Translations under genes and position numbers: made by a program
Notes under the pieces: generated by a model
Database searches by the model: none
Seen by the model: the letters and a program-made list of their open reading frames with translations, nothing else
What the model was told of the DNA's origin: nothing
In this document: positions 58,909 to 64,000 of the stretch, piece by piece
How the letters are laid out: each line of letters begins with the position of its first letter
Numbering within the stretch: position 1 is the first letter of the stretch
Assembly (NCBI GenBank): GCA_903824785.1
Contig: CAIJYD010000078.1
Location: 163,365 to 227,364 of the forward strand
DNA: 64,000 bases
Direction of reading: 5' to 3'
Source of the DNA: an uncultured Bacteroidota bacterium
Lineage (GTDB): Bacteria > Bacteroidota > Bacteroidia > Bacteroidales > VadinHA17

Positions 58909-60156
58909 CTATCTGCGGTTAAATTCTTTTACTGCATCAAACATTGCAATTATGTTTTCCGGCGGTACATCCGGCAAAATATTATGGACAGTATTAAATA
59001 CGAAACCTCCGTCACGGGAAAAGATCTCCATCCGCTGAAGTACCTGATCCCGTATTTTCTCAACAGGACCATCATTGAGAGTACCAACTGTTTCGATGCC
59101 TCCGCCCCAGAAAGTACACTGCTTTCCGAATTCTTTTTTCAGGAAGGCCGGATCCATACCTGAAGAATTAGTCTGAACAGGGTTGAATATTTCAATTCCT
59201 GCATCAATCAGGTCCGGCATAAGGAGAGCGATAGAGCCACAGGAATGGATGAAAGTATGCATTTTGCTGTGCGATTTAACATAATCGCACAATATTTTAT
59301 GGCGTGGTTTAAAGAGCTTCCGGTAAATTTCCGGTGCCATAAAAGGCCCCTGGGTCATTCCCAGATCATCACCAAAACGAATTATATCAACTATATCCCC
59401 AACACTGTCACAAACTTTTTCAAGTGTTGCCAGATGTCTTTTCATCAGTTCATCAAGAAGTTTTTCAACATTATCCTGATCGCACAGTAGATCCATCAGA
59501 AAATTATCCATTCTTCTCAGAAAAGTACCCCATTCAAAAAGGTTACAGCCACAGACCACCAGAAGCGCCTTATCAGTTGTTTGTCGTAAAAGCAACGTTT
59601 TTTCACGCAGTTTCTGCCAGAAATCGGGTTCACCTGCATGGTCCCACGGACTATGGACATGCCTTGACCACATTATCCGGTTCATTTCAGCATCCAGGTT
59701 TTTATAATCAGAAGGATAGCCGTCGACGAAAGGAAACCAGGTCTGATCAAAGAATGTTGCACCTGCCGGCATCCTTGAGAGAACTCTTTTTCCATCGTCG
59801 TCAAAGGTGTTAAAAGAGCCGTCGTTCTGGTTGACAGGATGAAACCATTTTGGATATAGTGCCTTAGCGCCATTAACCATTTTTATAGGATACCAGTCTG
59901 AAGGAAGGTCATTGAATGTACGTCCTATATCAAGGACATCTGACCCGAACATATCGAGAATAGTGATATCGGGCTGGGCAAGTTGCTGAACCACATCATA
60001 GATATGAACAGGCAGATCAGGACGTGAAATATGGTTAATCAGATTACTGTAAGCTATAGCAGAAATACCGGAGCTCGGAGTAGCACTCAGATCAACCGGG
60101 ACCTTGTCGGGCAGTTTGTGACCGATTGCTGCCAGTATTCTTTCACGTGAAGTCAT
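58909..60156 (-). CDS. Uroporphyrinogen decarboxylase-like (UroD/MtaA fold) methyltransferase family protein
   Basis: A 415-aa protein with the UroD fold but without haem-pathway context. Segments: TSRERILAAIGHKLPDKVPV, DVLDIGR, VVCGCNLFEWGTFLRRMDNF, IDIIRFGDDLGMTQGPFMAP, HTFIHSCGSIALLMPDLIDA (the HxCG zinc motif of corrinoid methyltransferases), and FGKQCTFWGGGIETVGTL. The HSCG motif favours a methyltransferase over a true uroporphyrinogen decarboxylase. It lies between the fucosidase and rhaT, so a role in handling methylated sugars or a similar substrate is conceivable but unproven. No corrinoid-binding protein is in the window. Confidence 0.85.
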   Translation of the reverse strand: MTSRERILAAIGHKLPDKVPVDLSATPSSGISAIAYSNLINHISRPDLPVHIYDVVQQLAQPDITILDMFGSDVLDIGRTFNDLPSDWYPIKMVNGAKALYPKWFHPVNQNDGSFNTFDDDGKRVLSRMPAGATFFDQTWFPFVDGYPSDYKNLDAEMNRIMWSRHVHSPWDHAGEPDFWQKLREKTLLLRQTTDKALLVVCGCNLFEWGTFLRRMDNFLMDLLCDQDNVEKLLDELMKRHLATLEKVCDSVGDIVDIIRFGDDLGMTQGPFMAPEIYRKLFKPRHKILCDYVKSHSKMHTFIHSCGSIALLMPDLIDAGIEIFNPVQTNSSGMDPAFLKKEFGKQCTFWGGGIETVGTLNDGPVEKIRDQVLQRMEIFSRDGGFVFNTVHNILPDVPPENIIAMFDAVKEFNRR

Positions 60157-60174
60157 AAATTCAGATTTTCAGGT

Positions 60175-61218
60175 TTATATTGATCCGCTTATACCTATCA
60201 TAAAGGAGGAGGCAATTATTATCAGTAATGAAATAACCATAAGAATATAAATTTTAAGCTGAGCTCCTTTCCACTCTTTCCTGTATAATCCCCAGAGAGT
60301 TGCAAATACAATTGTGAGTCCCATCAGTATCCCCCATGAGGTAAAAGTGAATGGTCCCATTTTGCTCTTCCCCATCCCAAAAAGGATAAACTGGCTGAAC
60401 CACAGAACTCCGGCTAAAAGTGCAAAAAGGTAATTAAAAGCCAGTATCGAAGATGAAGAACTTTTAGTATAGTCTTTCAATGAACGGTTTCTGACTCCGA
60501 GATAAATGCAGTAGATGAGAGTCGTTACCAGGGTGCCTGAAAGCAATAACAGCATAACCGGCATTGTTGTGAATAAAGCATCAACGCCCGATTTGGCTGC
60601 ATATTCAGCAACAGGCAGACCCTCTTCAAAACCCAGAGACATGGCTGAGCCGGTTATTCCAACAAGCAGTGCTGCCAATGATCCTTTAAGAAAATGAAAC
60701 TCAGTAATGCTTTTCTGTTTCTCGGTATCTGATATTATTTTGTCTTTCAGAAACCCGGCCCAACCGGATAGAGCAATACCCGCACAGGCTACCAGAACTC
60801 CGGCTAAGAGAAGGCTTCCTCCTGAACTTTCAATCATTATCTTAAGGCGTCCGTCGAGAAGTGGGGGGATGAGAGTGCCAATGGCAAGCATTAATCCTAA
60901 AGACAAGGCATATCCGAGAGAAATACCAAGATATCGTAATGACAGGCCAAATGATAAATTTCCAATCCCATAAACAGCACCAAGAAGAAAGACCCTGAGT
61001 AAAATTCCGGAAGGGACTTCTTTATAAATGGAAAAGAAGTCCGGAGCAAAAACCATACAGGCAGTCAAAGGAAAGATCAGATAGGCACCAATGCTGTAAA
61101 TAAGCCAGTATGATTCCCATTTCCAACCGGTTATCTTTCCGAATGGCATAGCAAAACTACCTGCAGAAAAGGCGCCGGCTGCAATCAGAAGCAAACCTGA
61201 AATGATGCTTTTGTCCAT
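60175..61218 (-). CDS. rhaT: L-rhamnose/H+ symporter RhaT family
   Basis: A 347-aa inner-membrane permease with about ten hydrophobic segments. Family pattern: GLLLIAAGAFSAGSFAMPFG, WKWESYWLIYSIGAYLIFPL, VFLLGAVYGIGNLSFGLSLR, YLGISLGYALSLGLML and LWFSQFILFGMGKSKMGPFT. It imports L-rhamnose with protons. It is the first gene of the four-gene minus-strand deoxysugar group. Presence with rhaM supports rhamnose use; rhaA, rhaB and rhaD are not in the window. Confidence 0.93.
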   Translation of the reverse strand: MDKSIISGLLLIAAGAFSAGSFAMPFGKITGWKWESYWLIYSIGAYLIFPLTACMVFAPDFFSIYKEVPSGILLRVFLLGAVYGIGNLSFGLSLRYLGISLGYALSLGLMLAIGTLIPPLLDGRLKIMIESSGGSLLLAGVLVACAGIALSGWAGFLKDKIISDTEKQKSITEFHFLKGSLAALLVGITGSAMSLGFEEGLPVAEYAAKSGVDALFTTMPVMLLLLSGTLVTTLIYCIYLGVRNRSLKDYTKSSSSSILAFNYLFALLAGVLWFSQFILFGMGKSKMGPFTFTSWGILMGLTIVFATLWGLYRKEWKGAQLKIYILMVISLLIIIASSFMIGISGSI

Positions 61219-61402
61219 AGTGTAAAGTTAAATACTTGTTACAATATAATAATTCATCCAGCTGATTTATTCCCGGAAAAACTGACCAGGGTTAACCATA
61301 TACAAGTATAATAAAAATAAATATGAGTATCAGGAATCGGGTATGTTAATAAATAATCCTTTCGAAATTATCAGGAAAATGATTACCGCAATTTGTTATT
61401 GT

Positions 61403-61410
61403 TAAATTTG
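61403..61410 (+). promoter_or_regulatory. -7 box upstream of the helicase gene
   Basis: TAAATTTG followed by C on the plus strand, 33 bp before the ATG at 61443. It matches TAnnTTTG. No TTTG at the -33 position. Confidence 0.4.
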
Positions 61411-61442
61411 CAGACCCTGATTGCTGTAAACCAACTAATCGC

Positions 61443-63722
61443 ATGACAACCAACTATCTGAACGATCTGAATGAATCTCAGAAACAAGCAGTTATAAATA
61501 CTGAAGGACCTTCTCTGGTAATTGCCGGGGCAGGTGCGGGTAAAACAAGAGTTCTGACCTACCGTATTGTAAATCTGCTCGGGAAGGGTGTTCCCGCAGG
61601 TAAAATTCTTGCGCTGACCTTCACAAATAAAGCTGCAAAGGCGATGAAGGAAAGGATTACACGGATTGTCAGTCCTGAAATTGCCAGGCACCTCTGGATG
61701 GGCACATTTCACTCCATTTTCGCAAAGATCCTGCGAATGGAAGGGGAAAAACTCGGATATAAACCGAATTTCACAATTTACGATTCAACCGATTCAAAAA
61801 GTCTTATCAGGTCAATCATAAAAGAACTTAACCTTGATGACAATATTTATAAACCAGGGGTAATCAGCTCCAGAATCTCAGCGGCAAAGAACAGCCTTGT
61901 TACAGCAAGCATGTATGCAGGAGATTCTTCCATGCAGGATTATGACAAATCGAGCAGGATGCCATTGCTTGCCGATGTTTACAGAACCTATGCAATGCGA
62001 TGCTTCAAAGCCAATGCAATGGATTTTGATGATCTTCTGCTAAATACCAATATTCTGTTCAGGGATTTTCCGGCAGTGCTGGCAGCCTATCAGGAACGTT
62101 TCCGTTATCTTCTTGTTGATGAGTACCAGGATACCAACTATTCACAATATTTAATTGTGAAAAAGCTTGCAGCAGCTCATCAGAATATATGTGTTGTCGG
62201 CGATGATGCACAGAGCATCTATTCATTCCGTGGAGCCAGGATTGAGAATATTCTTGAATTCAAAAATGACTACGTTGATTATCAGTTATTCAAACTTGAA
62301 CAAAATTACAGATCGACGCAGACAATAGTTAATGCAGCGAACACCATCATTGCAAATAATGAGGGTCAGATTCAGAAGAATGTTTATTCGATGAATGAGC
62401 CTGGGGAAAAGATTCAGGTAATGCAGGCCATGACCGATTCTGAAGAGGGTTTCAATGTAGCTTCGGATATCTTCAATAAGAAATTCTCGTTTCAGCTCAA
62501 CTGGTCGGATTTTGCGATACTATACCGTACCAATGCCCAGTCGAGGATCTTCGAAGAGACACTCCGCAGAAAAAACATACCATATAAGATTTATGGAGGA
62601 TTATCCTTTTACGAACGAAAGGAGATTAAGGATATTTTAGCATACTTCAGAATGGTCATTAACCCGGAAGATGCAGAAGCGCTGAAAAGATCGATCAACT
62701 ATCCAAAACGGGGAATTGGAGATACTACTATACAGAAAATATTTGAACTGGCGGCAGCCTCCGACGTAACGCCATGGAGTATTCTGCCGGAAGCCGGGAA
62801 GCATCCTGAACACTTCAATACAGGTACAGGCAAAAAATTATCGATGTACGCGGATGTTATCAATAACCTGCGGCTTAATAAAGACACTACCGATGCTTTC
62901 ACAAAAGCCAGAGAGATCTCCCTCGGTTCAGGAATAATGAGAGATTTAAAAGAGGGTAAATCACCGGAAGAGGTTAGCCGTTATGAGAACCTTGAAGAGT
63001 TGCTTAATGCAATAAAAGTGTTTACCGAATCGGCAGAGACCAACGGAGAACCATCAACACTTGAGGCATATATGGCCAATGTTGCACTGCTGACAGATCA
63101 GGATACTGAGAAAGAAGAGGATCGCAATAAAGTCACACTTATGACGATGCATTCAGCCAAAGGACTGGAATTCAAACATGTGTACATAGTAGGTATGGAA
63201 GACACCTTGTTTCCTTCGCCAATGTCATCGGGAAGTCCACGGGAGCTGGAGGAAGAGAGGCGACTGTTTTATGTAGCGGTAACCCGTGCAGAAAAACAGG
63301 CTACATTCAGCTATGCTCTTAACCGTTATAAATGGGGAAATCTGGAAAGATGTGGCCCGAGCCGGTTTCTTAAAGAGGTTGATCAGAAATTTCTGAACTA
63401 TCTGCAGACCGGAGGCAAGCCAATTCAGAATAATGGGAATCCGCCACCCAGACCAGCCTCTTTTCGTGAGGAACCACCGGCTTATAAAAAGGAGGAGAGG
63501 TTTAAAAAGATCGGAAGATCAGAACCTGCTATTGGTATCCCATTTGCTGCGAGCGATTCGTCGTTGTTTTCAGAGGGCGATAAAGTACAGCATGAAAGGT
63601 TTGGCAACGGAACAATAATGTCGATTGAAGGAGAACAGCCAAACACTACAGCTACAGTTAACTTCGAGAAAGAGGGAAACAAAAAGCTGTTACTGCGATT
63701 CGCCAAGCTGAAAAAGCTATAG
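61443..63722 (+). CDS. UvrD/PcrA-type ATP-dependent DNA helicase
   Basis: A 759-aa superfamily 1A helicase for nucleotide-excision and recombination repair. Motifs in order: Q-motif LNDLNESQKQAVI, Walker A AGAGAGKTRVLTYR, Ia ALTFTNKAAKAMKER, II LLVDEYQDTNYSQY, III VVGDDAQSIYSFRGA, IV FAILYRTNAQSRIFE, V LMTMHSAKGLEFKHV and VI EEERRLFYVAVTRAEK. The C-terminal ~55 residues form the PcrA/UvrD Tudor-like domain (VQHERFGNGTIMSIEG). Length and layout are typical. Monocistronic, with a strong terminator 50 bp downstream. Confidence 0.95.
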   Translation: MTTNYLNDLNESQKQAVINTEGPSLVIAGAGAGKTRVLTYRIVNLLGKGVPAGKILALTFTNKAAKAMKERITRIVSPEIARHLWMGTFHSIFAKILRMEGEKLGYKPNFTIYDSTDSKSLIRSIIKELNLDDNIYKPGVISSRISAAKNSLVTASMYAGDSSMQDYDKSSRMPLLADVYRTYAMRCFKANAMDFDDLLLNTNILFRDFPAVLAAYQERFRYLLVDEYQDTNYSQYLIVKKLAAAHQNICVVGDDAQSIYSFRGARIENILEFKNDYVDYQLFKLEQNYRSTQTIVNAANTIIANNEGQIQKNVYSMNEPGEKIQVMQAMTDSEEGFNVASDIFNKKFSFQLNWSDFAILYRTNAQSRIFEETLRRKNIPYKIYGGLSFYERKEIKDILAYFRMVINPEDAEALKRSINYPKRGIGDTTIQKIFELAAASDVTPWSILPEAGKHPEHFNTGTGKKLSMYADVINNLRLNKDTTDAFTKAREISLGSGIMRDLKEGKSPEEVSRYENLEELLNAIKVFTESAETNGEPSTLEAYMANVALLTDQDTEKEEDRNKVTLMTMHSAKGLEFKHVYIVGMEDTLFPSPMSSGSPRELEEERRLFYVAVTRAEKQATFSYALNRYKWGNLERCGPSRFLKEVDQKFLNYLQTGGKPIQNNGNPPPRPASFREEPPAYKKEERFKKIGRSEPAIGIPFAASDSSLFSEGDKVQHERFGNGTIMSIEGEQPNTTATVNFEKEGNKKLLLRFAKLKKL

Positions 63723-63771
63723 ATTATTACCGGATTTTCGAACTATCTTCCGGAAGTAAGGGAGAAGAAAC

Positions 63772-63801
63772 AAAAATGCCGCTGAATGGAGCGGCATTTT
63801 T
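63772..63801. terminator. Bidirectional intrinsic terminator between convergent genes
   Basis: Perfect 12-bp stem AAAAATGCCGCT (63772-63783) / AGCGGCATTTTT (63790-63801) with loop GAATGG. The five-T tail on each strand serves both the helicase gene and the right-edge gene on the minus strand. Confidence 0.85.
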
Positions 63802-63823
63802 ATATTTATGATGGAATAGTCCT

Positions 63824-64000
63824 TTATTTCTTTTTATTCTGATTTAAATTCATCTGACGGAGAGAATATCCTTTAACGGAAATAGAATGGGGGAAATTTT
63901 CATTAATCTCCTTTGTCTCTGATTTAGAAAATAATTTTCCTTTATCATCATAAGTCTCATTGGCTAGAATTATCCCGTCCCTGAAATCTCCATAGCCATA
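63824..64000 (-). CDS. C-terminal end of a protein cut by the window edge, possible MORN-variant repeat
   Basis: The last 58 codons of a minus-strand gene are visible, ending at TAA 63826-63824. They read YGYGDFRDGIILANETYDDK, then KLFSKSETKEINENFPHSIS and end in NLNQNKKK. The YxxxxxxxGKLxSKSE pattern resembles the YwqK/MORN-variant repeat also seen in the lipoprotein at 14273-15043, but one repeat is too little for a firm call. The start lies beyond the right edge. Confidence 0.6.
   Translation of the reverse strand, partial: YGYGDFRDGIILANETYDDKGKLFSKSETKEINENFPHSISVKGYSLRQMNLNQNKKK

Overview
The window is chromosomal DNA from a member of the Bacteroidota, most likely order Bacteroidales. 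The evidence is the gene content and order: murI, two ompH/skp genes, bamA, uppS, DUF6089-type barrels, nadK and pdxJ in a row; rng next to HU; ssb, gldE and gldD; type IX secretion (T9SS) sorting tails of both type A and type B; and promoters of the Bacteroidetes form (TTTG, about 19 bp, TAnnTTTG). No rRNA, tRNA, insertion sequence, prophage or CRISPR array was seen. Almost all of it is ordinary core genome, densely packed in short operons on both strands. Layout: 1-1483 holds the start of a 2-oxoacid:ferredoxin oxidoreductase alpha subunit cut by the left edge. 1782-10152 (minus) is the envelope-biogenesis cluster with NAD kinase. 10249-21830 is mostly plus strand: pdxJ, an esterase, manA, a MORN-repeat lipoprotein, engB, prs, rplY, pth, an S4 protein, an acyltransferase, an SDR and a double-VOC protein, with exonuclease and uridine kinase genes on the minus strand inside it. 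21869-29262 has a dipeptidase, a T9SS cargo protein, lnt and an ECF sigma / putative anti-sigma / DUF4097 group followed by two small barrel-like proteins. 29306-33449 (minus) has dsbD, rng, a 29-residue COX24-type basic protein and HU. 33774-37622 (plus) is ssb-gldE-gldD-PPTase-GGGP synthase. 37658-48584 (minus) has an atypical PafA-like phosphatase, a T9SS carboxypeptidase, ychF, hutH, hisS, ppk2 and several proteins of unknown function. 48731-53077 has a degenerate hybrid kinase, a SpoIIE phosphatase and a UbiD-type menaquinone decarboxylase. 53161-55489 has an unannotated RNA locus and a RidA / D-amino-acid lyase pair. 55504-61218 (minus) has a T9SS type B protein and a deoxysugar locus (rhaM, GH29 fucosidase, UroD-like methyltransferase, rhaT). 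61443-63722 is a UvrD/PcrA helicase, followed by a gene cut by the right edge. The most promising undescribed element is at about 53161-53657 on the minus strand: a roughly 500-nt region with a strong promoter, several hairpins (three capped by UUCG), a clear intrinsic terminator, no convincing protein and none of the signatures of RNase P RNA, tmRNA, SRP RNA or 6S RNA that I could look for by eye. Other points worth a second look are a textbook intrinsic terminator inside the pth coding sequence, an rplY leader with a 9-codon upstream reading frame inside a hairpin, the PafA-like protein with one metal site rebuilt (D to E, T to S, D to S), the overlapping RidA / HxC-type PLP enzyme pair, and the UroD-like methyltransferase in the deoxysugar locus. 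All function assignments come from reading the translated sequence by eye; no database search was run.
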